A stretch of 64,000 nt of DNA from Symsagittifera roscoffensis (GCF_963678635.1 NC_087069.1:39953076-40017075); one strand, 5' to 3'; counted from the stretch's first letter, positions 43,008 through 55,045 are shown. Numbers and translations: made by a program. The notes: generated by a model from the letters alone, not told the origin.

Positions 43008-43382
43008 ACGCTTCGCCCCCTCCCTGTGTGGTACCGCCGACTCCTCTAGTTCTATTTCATGTTCAACGAAGTTACAGCATCCGATGTCTGCCTTATGTCT
43101 CGAAAAAACATCCTGATTCCTATCTAGAACATCCTTGATGGCTTCGAGCTGTTACTCAGTTACGTTTCCCCTTAAGTGTTCAATTTCTGTTATTACTGAT
43201 TTATCCATTTCCAATTCCTCTGAAGTGGGTCTTTCTGGAAAGTTCCAACAGCTCAAAAGTCCATCGTCTGTCTCTAACTTAAGCGACTTCACAACACATT
43301 ATGAACATTCTTTTTTCTTCTATCTTTTCAAGATACAAATCTTATCCCTATCATTTGGGCAATCAAGAACTTCATTTTTTTT

Positions 43383-44150
43383 TCACATTTGTTCAGTCAT
43401 TTCATATCTAGTTTTTACGGGCAGTGCGTATCCCAGCTTCCTCCCCCTCTGGATGTTGATTGGTATATCAAGAGTATTCAACAAGACACTGACGCAGAGG
43501 TCACTCTTGGTTATCGATAAGGATGTTCCTAAAAAAGCAGCACTTTGACTGTTTAGGTTCGTTAATTTACATACTTGTTTATTGTCACTTAGTTCATTAG
43601 AGTTTTTCATCCGCAAACTTACTATTGCCACCTCATTCGCTTTCAGCCTTACTCTCATACTCAAGAAAATTGGAGCCTTATAAACATTCGCCATTATCAA
43701 ATTTACCGGTTTAATTACGTACTTCTTTTCCGGGTTTCAAATCTTGAACATCGCGTTGTTAAGATCAATTGTTACATCGAAATTCCTGATGAAATCTCTG
43801 CCTAAAATGAATTGGTCAGAATCATCTAGATTCTCCACCACCAGAAAACTCAGCCACAAATTGCGTTTCCCCAGATTTAGGGCTATTATTGGTATCCTGT
43901 CTAGAACCCGAAGCGCCCCCTTGTTTTGTGCTGACAACCGTATTCTTGAGTCAATCAAGTTGTCTTTGTCAAATCCCATTTTTCTTCAAGTTTCAATTGG
44001 TATTGCACTTAAGGCAGCTCCTTTGTCCAACAAGCCACGCAGTTGCGTCTTATTCCCGCTTATGTCCAATACATGTGCAGATACGTCTGCTTCCGTTCCA
44101 GATGCATGGCATCGTCTTCTAGCACGGCACAGTACCCAATAGATCACACT
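43383..44150 (-). pseudogene. Protease and protease-RT spacer of element 2
   Basis: Minus-strand frame 43737-43979 (MGFDKDNLIDSRIRLSAQNK ... FILGRDFIRNFDV) matches the protease C-terminal half of the sister element. Just upstream the active-site triplet reads DKG instead of DTG (around 44015-44023), and the Trp codon that follows the PIET motif has become TGA. The 43383-43700 frame continues toward RT (NANVYKAP-like start, KRGRKLGYALP-like end) and matches no named domain. The protease is inactivated twice over. Confidence 0.8.
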
Positions 44151-44547
44151 TTTAGTTCTTCTCTGCCAACATAGATTGTCCGGTTAGATCTTCATCACAT
44201 CTAATCATCGTGTTTGTATAGATGTTTTTTTATCTATGTTCAACATGACCTCATGCGGACCATATACCTCTGCGTATCTGTTGTCTATGTGAATTGATTT
44301 GCCACCACCTCTCGTGAGTAATGCTCTTAGTGCTCTAGAAAGGGTTTGCGGGCTTATTGTTCTCAAGTAATCCGCATATACATCAAGTTACATTAATGTT
44401 TGATCATTCAGTTCACTCAGATTCCTCGTTACTTCATGACCGCCCACTGTGATTATTGATATCATTTTCTCTCCAATCTTCGTGATACCAAATGGGTTTG
44501 CCGGTCACCATCTTCAAGGTATTGCAATTACTCCTGTTCACTAAGTT

Positions 44548-45830
44548 TTATCCGGTCTCTGGTTCTGGCCTCGTCGTCGAGAGTGTCTCATTCATCTTTT
44601 GTTTTTCTATTTCATGTTTTCGCCGTTGCTCAATTTCTTTGGTCACCAAGTCTTGCTTCACTCTGTTGATAGCATCTGCAGCTGCTTTCTCATAGTTTAT
44701 CTCTAGTGAATTCCTTGTCTCATGCCCCCGCGGCATCTTTGACTTGTGTTACGGCTTTTACTGTCTTCGTTGATAACTCCCCACTTGCTGCCACAATGTT
44801 CTGCATGTCATTTTCAACTTGTCTGTTCCTGGTGTCAATTCCAATTTTTATTTTGGGTGAGCTTGATTCTTCACTGCCTCCCAAAACAGTTTATCTTGGG
44901 CTATGGACTTTCTCAAGAGTGCTTCCAAATTTGACTGTATGGCTCCATAATTTTCTGCTTTTTCTTTGCTCATTGTGTCCATTCTGGTCTCTAGATTCCA
45001 CAATTTTTCATTCACGGTGTCGCACGGTTTTTCCATATCCGCCATATCTTTCTTGATATGTTTCTCTCGCTCTTTTTCGTTCGTCTCTACCTTGTCCGCC
45101 ATCTGTTGTAGCTTCTCCTCCGTGGCCCTCGCCAGAACATAGTAGTTGTGTTGGTTTTAATTCTTGTTGTGTCGTACTTCCTTTTTCAGCTCTTGGCGGT
45201 CTTTCTCGCTGTATTTCAGCTTTTTGTCGATTTGATTAAGCTCATTATCTTGTCGCCCAGCTCAAGTGAAGGTTTTTCTTTTACTCCATAGTTTGTTTAT
45301 GTTGTTTAGCGATTGCTTCTTGTGTGACTTGCTCATTATCTTGTTTAGTTTCTGTCTTTATTGCGGAAACTGTCCTAATTGTTTTGCTTTTCTTGGTCGC
45401 TGATATTACCTCCTTTTTTCTTTTGGTTTCATTCCGACCATTGCTGCAAACCTCTCTGTGAATGACGTTCTCTTTGTTTGTGAATCGTCTTTTATCGTTT
45501 CCGCTGTGTTGGTAGTTGTTTCGTCTACATTGCCGAGTGGTGAGAACTCTATTGTTTTCTTCTCTTGTTCTTCTAAATTTGGCATGGGTGCTGATTCCGT
45601 CGTCTTTCTTTATGCCCCGTCTATAGTTTGATCTGGTGTCTCAAAATCGGTTTCCTTGGCCTTTTGGCCTTCTGTTCCTTATTGCTTCTTGTATTGATCA
45701 TATCCACTGAAATAATCATCGCATTACTCTCGTATTTGTTGGTGATAGTTTCCGTTGCGATGAGGTTTGTTTTTGTTTAAGTCCTATCCCTTTCCTTTCT
45801 ATTAGTGATGCTCTTGTTTTCTTCATGATT
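44548..45830 (-). pseudogene. Gag of element 2, internally deleted
   Basis: Fragments correspond to the sister Gag: MADKVETNEKEREKHIKKD (44848-45102) equals its coiled-coil, and NSLEINYEKAA (44548-44736) its post-knuckle linker. In element 2 the coiled-coil runs straight into LFWEAVKNQAHPK, so the capsid-like core and both CCHC knuckles, about 1 kb in the sister, are deleted. N-terminal parts to about 45830 are readable only with several shifts. Not functional. Confidence 0.8.
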
Positions 45831-45984
45831 TTTATAAACAATTTTCTTTATCTACAATTATAATATATATACAAATTCCTAAGGTAAAATCTAAGTGAAA
45901 TTATAAGAAAAAATCCTAATTTATTATTTAATAAAAACCAGTTAAAATCGTCTCTCCAAGAGTTGGAGACCTAAACTAAGTGTT

Positions 45985-46960
45985 TGGACCCTTCGATCAG
46001 GTCTTAGGACCCTTCGATCGGGTCTTGGGAGCTTCTGGTAGGGTCTTGGGACCCTTCGCTCTATTCCTGTGACCCTTCCAGTAGGGTCTTGGGAGCCTTC
46101 GCTCTAGTGCCAGGACTTTTTGGTATTGCCCTGATACCCTTCCCTCAAGCTCTGGTATCCTCTGGTAGGGTCTTGGGACCCTTCGGTATTGTCCTAGGAC
46201 CCCTCGGTACTGTCCTGGGACCCTTCGCTCAAGTGTTGGGACCCTTCGGCATTGTCCTATGACACTTCGGTACTGTCCTGCGACCCTTCGCTCAAGTGTT
46301 GGTACCTTCCGGCACTGTCCTGGGACCCTTCGCTCAAGTGTTGGTACCTTCCGGTAGGGTCTTGGGACCCTTCGGTATTGTCCTAGGACACTTCGGTACT
46401 GTCCCGGGACCCTTCGCTCAAGTGTTGGTACCTTCTAGTAGGGTCTTGGGACCCTTGACTCAAGTGTAGGTACCTTCCGGTAGGGTCTTGGGACCCTTCG
46501 CTCAAGTGTTGGTACCTTCCGGTTGGGTCTTGGGACCCTTCGCTCAAGTGTTGTTATCCTTCAGTAGGGTCTTGGGACCCTTCTGCACTGTCTTAGCACC
46601 CTTCGCTCGAGTGTTGTGATCCTTAGGTACGGTCTTGGGACCATTCTGTACTGTCATAGGGCCATTCGTTTGAGTGTTGTGATCCTTAGGAACGGTCTTG
46701 GGACTCTTCTGTATTGTCCTAGGAGCCTTCTCTCGAGTGTTGTGATCCTTAGGTAGGGTCTTGGGACCCTTCTGTACTGTCCGAGGACCCTTCACTCGAG
46801 TGTTGTGATCCATAGGTTCGATCTTAGGACCGTTCTGAACTGGCCTAAGACCTTTATCTCGAGTGTTGTGATCCTTAGGAAGGGTCTTGGCACCCTTCCG
46901 TACTGTCCTTGGACCCTTCGCGCTAGTGTTTGGATCTTTCTGTAGGGTCCTGGGACACTT
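45985..46960. repeat. Leader minisatellite of element 2 (GGGACCCTTCG type)
   Basis: About 1 kb of irregular tandem repeats built from TCTTGGGACCCTTCG, CTCAAGTGTTGGTACC and TTCCGGTAGGG modules of roughly 40 bp. Minus-strand open frames over it (46544-46813) are periodic (DHNTR-KGP-TVQKGPKT) and arise from the repeat. It sits between the putative LTR and gag. Confidence 0.85.
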
Positions 46961-47478
46961 AGATCACTATCCCAGCTCTCAGGTGTTTGGACCCTTAGAT
47001 CACTCTCCCAGGAATCTAGTGTTGGGACCCTAAAATCACAATTCCAGGACTGCCACCAAGACTCTTGTGCTGCTTCCACTGCCGTAGCCCAATTATTAAA
47101 ACTCTTTATCCGACGTTCCATTACCACTTCTTGTCCGGAATTCGTTTGTAGAATCTCCTTGTACCCTAACTCGAAAGTTAGAATATCCAGTCCACTATCC
47201 CAGTACCTCCTCTAGAACTTGAGTGAAAAATCCCCAAAACCCGATTCTGTTAATCTAATTTTTTTTTCTAATTCCGCTGAAATTTCCTTTCGTTTCCTAT
47301 TTGCAATGCAAGTCGGAATACGACTTGCTTTCAACCTTATTTTATGATCGCTGTTGACTAAAATTCAGCAAAAATCAAACCCAAAAACCGTAAATTTCAA
47401 ATGAGAAAAATCACAAAAACAAGAAAAACTTGCATACCTAAAATGCAACTTCGACAATGCTTGTCTTTCGTAAAAAAA

Positions 47479-48465
47479 AATGTCTGATACCTTACTGTCA
47501 CGCGTCCCCCCCCCCCCTAGTAGCGGTTTTATGGGGTTTTCACCTTTTAGGTTCCAAAAACTGTCTTTTTCCGATCCCCCACCCGATCCGGCTAGGTTAC
47601 TCACCTTAATACGAAATAGCTATCAAGTACTTTCGCGTTGTGAGTCTTTAATTCAGTTGTTCTAGTGTACCTAAATTGACGATGTTGATTGTTTAGTTAC
47701 TATAGGAAAGCCCCCCTTTTCACACTTTTCAACCACCAACCTTTCTCTTAACCAGCCCCCCTGCTAACCTCCCCCTATCTAGCCCCCCACTTAAGCCGAA
47801 AAATACCCTAAGCGTGATGGGTGCTAAACCTCTGGAGAGAAATCCGTGGAACCTGTTTCCAAGCTCTGCTCAAGTAAAAACGTTTGGGTATTCGCTTATT
47901 TAATTTAACACTTATCTCCTAAAATGTATAAAGGATTTTAACGATACCCATTTGACCAAACAGAATACCTTTGTGAAACCTTCTTTGTTTGCTCTGTTCT
48001 GCTCTGATCACGCTGCTGGATGGCTCTTTCTCAGTCGGGTGTCCTCTATTCCTGAGGTCTCTTTCCCAAGTATACCACTTTCCCACTTGGCTGGTCACCT
48101 GTTCCAGTCAAATCTCCCAGTGGTCCGCTGATGTCACAAGCTATCTGAAAACCATTTCAACGCCCCTAGCTCGGGCACCTCTTCAACGTTGATGGTTTGA
48201 TCGAGACGATCGGTCTCATTGAAAACAGTATGCGTATACTATTTTAATTAAAATTAAGGTTTGTTCCACCTAATCTGAAAGTCAAAGCCACTGTCCATTT
48301 TGTATTTAATATCGTTTTTTTGTTCCTATTTCTAATCTTTTTTGGTTTTTCGTTTCGCTTTTTGACCCCTTAGTGGCCCCATTACCCAATTAGCTAGGCC
48401 TCGTTTCGAAAAGCGCACCTGGAATTTTTCTTGAAATTTCTTAAAAAGCTATCACGGTACAACCA
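47479..48465 (-). repeat. Putative 5' LTR of element 2
   Basis: This region is alignable to 58362-59427: shared CACGCG near the left end, AACCAGCCCCCCT-CTAACC, GGGTGCTAAACCTCT, CACTTATCTCCTA, and the right end TTAAAAAGCTATCACGGTAC followed by AACCA. Read on the minus strand the outer end is TGGTTGTACCGTG, a TG start. The inner boundary is not certain because there is no second LTR to compare within this copy. It is roughly 1 kb. Confidence 0.65.
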
Positions 48466-50636
48466 GAAGGTGAACATGTTTCCGTTCAGCCGTACCACCG
48501 GTACTCTAGAATGGGCATGTAGCCCGGAGCTGCGTCAAGTGGGTTCGATCCCGTAGTCATGATGTCACAAAAACACCCAGGAGCGAAATATGACCGACTC
48601 GCACAAGTGACGGAAACAAATAGTGACGGGAACAAAATAAAGATGTGACATTCGACCAGAATGTACGAAAATGCAATGTCGGAAATCGAAATTTTATTGT
48701 GACATCGGAGTGGGAAGATTAACGTTTTTAACAAATTAGTGGTCTAAATCGTTCATTTTGACGAACGTGGAAGGGTTAATTTGGGCTTTCATGTAAATTT
48801 TCAAATTTTCGATCGAAAAAAAAGACACATGACAACGTCGAAATTTCGCGCCAACTGAAAATTGGGGAAAAAAACAGAACAAGAGAATGCGTAAAGAAAA
48901 GCAGTAAACGGAAATTGTGTGATACTGATCGAGATTGAAGAAAACTTTACGAAGACCTTTCCGATTTGTAACAAATGTGCCGCTACAATCATTACAACGC
49001 GAATCCCGAGAACAGGGAAAGATGTTGGGACAGCGTGTCCAGCCTTCCTGAAAGAAATAAGGACATTATTTCCCCGGACTCCAGAATCCGGAGGGGTCTC
49101 GGGAGGAGAACTCAAGTTGTGTTTTATAAATTTTTAGCTTCCTGGAGATGTCCTGAGTTGAATTCAGTTAACATCTAAATTCATTTTCAGATCATGAGAA
49201 GCTAGGAGTTAAGGGGAAGGGTTGATGCATCTTCGATGGAGGTGATGATTTTTATCTACTGAACAAAAAAACAATATTAATGTAATAAATAAGTAGTAGC
49301 CCTATTTTTAGGAGTGACCTCGTGGTCTGGGGATACTGAGACCCAGCCATGAGCTCACTATTTCTGCATGTAATTAAGTTAATTAGAGCGTTCTGATCGT
49401 AGCCGGAAGCAGTAACGTTTTTGTCGACCCGATGTTAGAAAGACCACCAAAATAACTGGCTTTGGCGGAGACCGTGAAACGCTTGTAGAGCTGGGTGAAG
49501 TCGCTAGCCAGTCGTTTTGGAACCTAGCCTTATTTTCCGTCGAGATGTACTTCCGTGCGAATGTTACATGGATGTATTTATGGCGCTCCTGGGTGTTATT
49601 CTTTTTTAACATCATGACCAGCTGAACCGTTAACGAGCACTCCGCGCCGAGTGGATGCTCAAAATAAGGCCGTAACCACCGGGGCGGAAGGGTAGTTTGG
49701 AACGCGGAAGCCTTTCGGATTCCCGTAAATAGCTTTTTAACCTAGTTAAGACCGAAAATTCACGTACCAGGAAGGGTGGGGGGATTGGCCGTCCGGTCGT
49801 TCCCTGAGAGGTTTGTGACCAAAAACACTTAGAGATATACAGGAAACCAAACAAAAAGTAGTATAGTGCCAAAAAAAGCGAAAAAACAGTTTAAAAAAAT
49901 ATAAAATTAGTAGAAATCATCAAAAACGGTAAAATAGAAATATCAAAGCAGTAGAAATCTTCCCCCCAGACGAGATGTGATCCGATACTCCCATCTGTTG
50001 TCGTTAGATATATTGTTGTTACAGGCATTTATATCAGTCAGGATCGTTACGATCAAAATTGTGGCGCGTTTCTGGTGCTTGTACTGTAGGGTTAGTTGAG
50101 TATTCAAGCACGTTAATGCTAAATTGCGCTCAATCCGGAAGAATCTCGGGATTAGAGAAGAAGACTGATCCGGTAAGCAGTGCAAGGAGCGACAAGAAGG
50201 GGCTCAAGGGCAACAACAACCGACTCTTGGGTATCGTTAACAGGTTTTATATCTCTTTTGGTACAGAAATTAAGATACCAATCTGTGTGGGGCTCGACAG
50301 TGACTGCACTGAAGTGACCCTTCACCGAGTTGCGAATTTCCGAGTTAAGCACCTTAATTCGAGTATTAAACAAACCCGGAGGGGTATAATTTTACTAGTA
50401 TTACTAGTTAAACAGCCTATAATAAAACTCCTATACCGTTTTTCAGTGAAAAACACAGTAAGCAGACCGGTTTTTAGGGTCGAAATGGCAATATTTTGAT
50501 CCTCCCACAAATCGCGATTTTTGAGATATCGATATTTTTTGAAATGGAAAAAGCCTAAATTAGTTAGTTACATCGTTATTGTACTAGTATAATTAGTGGA
50601 ACCGGCTAACTTTATTTCGGAAGTGGTTGGAACCAA
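48466..50636. other. Intergenic sequence, no gene supported
   Basis: Short frames on both strands (for example 50059-50499 plus, 146 codons; 48919-49137 plus) lack recognisable domains. A GGGTTCGATCCC near 48540 resembles a tRNA box B, but no properly spaced box A or cloverleaf was found. Possibly old LTR or leader sequence of the plus-strand gag fragment further right. Confidence 0.4.
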
Positions 50637-50945
50637 TTGGGTATCGAAACCTGAGTTTTCTTGATTTTTGAAGAAACGAAAAGCTACAAAATGAGAAAAA
50701 CTTTTTGAAATTTTTGCGTTAAGAGAGTAAAAATTGACAGTAAAAATTGAGTTAAGACAGTTATTTTTATTTAATAACTCAACATATTAATGCTTGTATT
50801 TTTCAATCAATCCGGGCTTTTTTTTAACGAACGAAGATTCCGGATGGCGGTAATAATAGTCCCCAGTAAAAACAATTTCACATTCAGTAAATAACCCTGG
50901 TCACAGGCAAACGATTATTTGTAATCCATTTTGTTTTTGTTCCGA
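50637..50945. repeat. Direct duplication, copy 1 (partner 51507-51815)
   Basis: About 309 bases from GGGTATCGAAACCTGAG to TTTTGTTTTTG recur at 51507-51815 with only a few differences (for example AACTTTTTG versus AAAAAAGTG, CACATTC versus CACGTTC). The spacing is about 870 bases. Confidence 0.9.
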
Positions 50946-51180
50946 CCATTGAAACTGGGGAAAAACTGTTACTCGGGTGTGTTTTAGTTGTTTTTGTTTT
51001 CCACGCAAAGTAGGGAACCACAAACAATCATCGGAATGGGCTGAAGGATAAATCATAAAAAAGCCTTTTCAGACTGATTCGAACCACATTCAAATATTTC
51101 CAAAAAGTTTTCAGTTTCGAGAAAACTGATCTGAAATTTTTGATTTTTTGTCCTAATTCGAGCGAATAAAACAAGTGAAT
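50920..51180. repeat. Dispersed repeat, copy B (related to 10490-10745)
   Basis: Homologous to the copy at 10490-10745 (see there). It starts inside the end of the duplicated block and extends beyond it. Confidence 0.7.
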
Positions 51181-51250
51181 CGACAGGTTCTAAAATTCGT
51201 TTGCAAATAACTTTCTGGGTTACAGTGAAGTCGGACTTAAAGTGTTTGAT

Positions 51251-51510
51251 TTAGTGGATTCATCAATCCGGAAGGGTCCAAATAGCATTGTTTTGGCAAA
51301 GTTTTTCAGGTGGAACGTTTTAGATCGGGTTTTTCGCATTGAACTAGAAGAGTATAGGCCTTCTGAGCTCGGATCAAAATTTTTTATGTCGAAAAGCTAA
51401 GAATTGCGAAAAATGGATTTAGTGGATTCATCAATCTGGAAGGGTCCAAATAGCAATGTTTTTGGCAAATTTTTTCAGGTGAAACGTTTTGAATCGGGTT
51501 TTTTTGCATT
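51251..51510. repeat. Short direct duplication of about 90 bp
   Basis: AGTGGATTCATCAATC, GGAAGGGTCCAAATAGCA and GCAAA-TTTTTCAGGTG occur at about 51251-51340 and again at about 51420-51510, 169 bases apart, with several substitutions. The GGAAGGGTCC core also occurs in the minisatellite at 52440-52590. Confidence 0.75.
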
Positions 51511-51815
51511 GGGTATCGAAACCTGAGTTTTCCTGATTTTTGAAGAAACGAAAAGCTACAAAATGAGAAAAAAAAAGTGAAATTTTTGCGTTAAGAGAGT
51601 AAAAATTGACAGTAAAAATTGAGTTAAAACAGTTATTTTTATTTAATAACTCAACATATTAATGCTTGTATTTTTCAATCAATCCGGGCTTTTTTTTAAC
51701 GAACGAAGATTCCGGATGGCGGTAATAATAGTCCCCAGTAAAAACAATTTCACGTTCAGTAAATAACCCTGGTCACAGGCAAACGATTATTTGTAATCCA
51801 TTTTGTTTTTGGCAA
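51507..51815. repeat. Direct duplication, copy 2 (partner 50637-50945)
   Basis: See copy 1. High identity suggests a more recent duplication than the surrounding repeats. Confidence 0.9.
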
Positions 51816-52439
51816 ATTTGCATCGGACGTACGGACGTAGCTCGTAAAGATAAAAAGGTAGTAAAGATAAGAACATTTTTAGGTCGTAAAGATAAGAACT
51901 GCGAAAAAATTTAGGCGGAACCTATAAAGGGAAAACTTTTGAACCTTAAAAAAAAGACGTTTTGGTTATTAACTTTGGAACTACTGGACAGATCCAGTTA
52001 ATCTTGGGACCATTAGATCACCATTAGATCACCATTACTCATAGAGCCTTCAATTATTCGAAGAAGTAAGCGTAAGATTTTTAGCAAAAATGCCAATTTG
52101 TCAAGGTAGACCCTTCACGTTTTGTAATTTTTTTTTTGGAAAGCCCATATAACCTAACAAAGGATAGTAACGGTTAAATAAGGCAATTTTACGCCATTCT
52201 AGACAATAACGGGAGGGCTAACGAATCCAGAAAACAATAGTCGAGTCGAAATTAGGCTAGTTAGAAGAACCTTCACAGTTGAGTAGAATAGCAAAATAAG
52301 AGGCTTAACTACGATCCTGAAGGGTCTAAGGACGGAAAACACACCCTTCCTAGTTAGTTCCTACAGGATAATAGCATCGGAGAACGTATCCGGATGAGTC
52401 TCCTACGAAACTTTCAAAAAGTCGCGGAAAAGATTTTTT

Positions 52440-52590
52440 TGCCAATCCTGAGGCGTCCAATTTTGCCAATCCGGAGGGGTCCATTTTTGCCAATCCAGAA
52501 GGGTCCTATTTTTGCCAATCCGTAAGGGTCCCAATTTTGCCAATTCGGAAAGGTCCTAGCTTTGCCAATCCGGATGGGTCCTATTTTTGT
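52440..52590. repeat. Leader minisatellite of the plus-strand gag fragment
   Basis: About six copies of a roughly 29-bp unit TTTTGCCAATCCGGAAGGGT plus CC and a short tail. It lies upstream of the plus-strand gag start at 53326, the same relative position as the minisatellites of the two minus-strand elements. Confidence 0.85.
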
Positions 52591-53325
52591 CAAACCTTAA
52601 GTAGACAAAGGAAAAGTGAATAGTAAAGAACATTAGGTTATTAGGTGTCAGGCTAGAAACCAGTGACTGCACTGGTAACTTGCCTTTTGAAAAAGACCAG
52701 AGTAAAACAAAACAGGTCTTAAACCGGCTATTCGCGACACTAAGTCTATATTGAATAAACCCAAATTGAAATGAGTTTGTCACTGATTTGCGTGGATTAA
52801 AATCCAAATTGTTTTTTGGTAAAGTGATTGCCTTAGTGAGGATTTTAGTAGGTCTAGCTCGGGCAATCCGAAGGCAGATGGGTAACACGGGACTCGGTGT
52901 GTGCAATAGACGCCCACTTGAGAAAATTACTGCCTTCAAGTTTTGTCTGATCGGTGCGGCACTGAACAGGGAAAGCACTTTCAGTAGAAACAAGTTCGAC
53001 TATTGTAATGTGACTGACTAAAGTACAAAACACGTACGTGTTTCTTTGAAAATATTTTTATCTTCCTTCGTTTTTGGTTTGAAATCAATAATATCTGTTC
53101 TTGATTGGGAAGTGAGTACACTATCGTTTGAATATGTTGATATCATCAGACTGTGCTATCCTCATATCTTACAAATAATAATCGATTGTTTTGAATAAGT
53201 TGTATATACGCTGTACTGTGATAACATACAAGTATTCGTGGTCACTATTCAGGTGGAACTTTTGGAATTTATTGTGTTGAGTTGTTATTGTCAGTAGTCA
53301 AACAATAAGGACACTAGCAATCGAA

Positions 53326-53740
53326 ATGAGTGTATATGAATTAAGAAGTGATAAATCAAAAATGAGTCTAGACAAGTCAAGAACACCTAAACAAAATGAT
53401 AGCTCTAGGAAATTGCTACCAGAGAAACAAAGAAAAGCAATGAACGACCCTTTTGTGGAAAGGATCGCACGAGCCCGGACCGACAAAGGGAAGAAAGTTT
53501 CAGGCGGAATGGTTGAAACCAGGAGTCAAAAGTCCTCAGAAGAACAAAAAGCAATGTTAGAAATGAGGTCCATCCGAACCCTGCCATAGATGAGAATCGG
53601 GAGGGATATGGACCGAGGGGAGAGGAAACAGAAGACTGGCGAGTGAATCTACTCCGGTAGAACAAGGCCAAGATTTTGCCACTTCCACTGGGACTCTAGA
53701 CCGAGAAGAGATGTCGGAACTGTCCGACATCTCTACTGAA
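53326..53740 (+). pseudogene. N-terminal gag fragment of a related plus-strand LTR element
   Basis: The frame starts MSVYELRSDKSKMSLDKSR and includes MVETRSQKSSEEQK, similar in style to MVSTRSGTESKTRED of the gag at 55046-56986. It stops at 53589. A second open stretch in another phase (about 53600-53735, ending REEMSELSDIS) looks like its continuation after a frameshift. Sequence homology then switches abruptly to the minus-strand element at about 53740. The fragment is truncated and head-to-head with that element. Confidence 0.55.
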
Positions 53741-55036
53741 CATTGCGTTATTTAGATCAATCTTTACGTCGAAATTCCTGATGAAGTCTCTGCCCAAAAT
53801 GAATTGGTCAGATTCATCTAGGTTTTCTACCACGATAAAGCTCATCCACAGGTTACGTTCCCCCAAATTGAGGGCTATCATCGGCGTCCTGCCCAGCACC
53901 CGAAGGGCCCCCTTGTTTGCAGCTGACAGCCGTATTCTCGAGTCTATCAAGTCACCTTTGTCAAAGCCCATCCTTTCCCAAGTTTCGATTGGTATGACGC
54001 TCAAAATTGCTCCCGTATCAAGTAACCCACGCAACTGAGTCTTTTTGCCACTTATATCTAGCACGTGCCCTGTCACTTCTGCCTGTGTCCCGATGTGCAT
54101 TGCATCTTCTTCAAGCATGGCGCAGTGTCCAATCGATCTCACTTTCAACTCTTCTTTCCCTACGTAGATCTGCCCAATTAGGTCTTCGTCACATGTTATC
54201 ATTGTCTTGGTATAGATGTTGATCCCATCTATATTTAGCATCACCTCGTGTGGACCATAAGCTTCAGTATACCTGTTATCAACACGTACCGATTTGCTGC
54301 CCCCTCTCGTGAGTAGTGCTCTCAACGCTCTAGAAGTCGTTTGTGGGCTTATACAGCTCAAGTAATCTGCGTACACGTCAATGTGCGTTATTGTCTGGTC
54401 GCTCGGTTCGCTCAAGTTTCTGGTTACCTCGTGGCCGCCCACTGTGATTATCGACATTATTCTAGCCCCAATTTTCGATATGCCGAATGGCTTTCCCGTC
54501 ACCATTTTTACAGTGTTACAATCCCCCGTCTTTGTTGAGCCCGGTACAGCCTCTGGTGTTTGGTTCGATCCGGTTAATGCTTCGTTAAAATTCTGTCTTT
54601 CGATCTCCAGCTTTAGTCGTTGCTCTATTTCTTTCGCAGCCAGATCCTGTTTCACTTTGGCAATTGCTTCCGTCGCCGCTTTCTCATAATTTATCTCTAG
54701 AGAGTTCCCGGCCGCGGATTCTATCGCACCATTAACATGTGTTACAGCTTTCACTGTCTTCGTCGGCAATTCCGTGCTTGGTGCTCCTAAGTTCCTCGAT
54801 TCAAACTCGTTTTGCCTGTTCCGCTGATTCTGCACCGCCGCTAATGCCAACTTATGTTTGGGGTGACTCTGGTCCTTGACCGCTTCCCAGAACAAGGGAC
54901 AATCCATTCTGAAGTGCCCCTCCTGGTTACAGAAGAAGCATCTAGCGCCTATCTTGATGATTAAGCCACTATAGTACTCGTGTTCCTCCATCTGGCTCAT
55001 GTCCTCCTCATCCGGTGCATATCCTAGACTCTTCAT
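53696..55036 (-). pseudogene. pro: Zinc-knuckle plus aspartic protease ORF, truncated
   Basis: 446 codons from ATG to a stop in foreign sequence; homology ends at about 53741. Residues about 30-47 hold a CCHC knuckle CFFCNQEGHFRMDC. A helical charged linker follows (EAIAKVKQDLAAKEIEQRLK, about 120-150). A retroviral-type protease has active site LLDTGAILSVIP near residue 337 and the ILGRDFIRNFD block near 417. The frame is the same as the upstream gag, separated only by TAA and a few codons, so the natural product would be a Gag-Pro read-through or the TAA is a point mutation. The last 15 residues come from beyond the junction. Confidence 0.8.
53707..53734. repeat. Perfect 12-bp inverted repeat at an element junction
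   Basis: AGAGATGTCGGA (53707-53718), spacer ACTG, TCCGACATCTCT (53723-53734). It lies within about ten bases of the point where plus-strand gag sequence meets minus-strand protease sequence. Confidence 0.9.
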
Positions 55037-55045
55037 GCCTTGTTT

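Larger units (their letters stand above)
36651..48465 (-). mobile_element. Decayed Ty3/gypsy element (element 2), minus strand
   Basis: Pieces of gag, protease, RT, RNase H and integrase follow in Ty3/gypsy order from right to left on the minus strand, then extra 3' ORFs. All are interrupted by stops or frameshifts. It is more GC-rich than its surroundings. A 5' LTR-like region is at the right (47479-48465) and matches that of the sister element at 58362-59427. No 3' LTR is visible, so the left boundary is uncertain. Gag and protease are diverged copies of those at 53741-56986. Confidence 0.9.

Noticed and set aside
46544-46813. 89-codon periodic protein
   Set aside because: Produced by the leader minisatellite.
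48530-48560. tRNA gene or tRNA-derived SINE (GGGTTCGATCCC)
   Set aside because: Box B-like only; no box A at proper spacing and no cloverleaf.
49300-49370. tRNA-like segment CTCGTGGTCTGGGGATAC
   Set aside because: Box A-like only; no box B follows and the sequence does not fold as a tRNA.
50059-50499. 146-codon plus-strand frame
   Set aside because: No recognisable domain, overlaps antisense frames of similar length, possibly old LTR or leader sequence.
52556-52993. 145-codon minus-strand frame
   Set aside because: Runs antisense to the leader of the plus-strand gag fragment; no motif.
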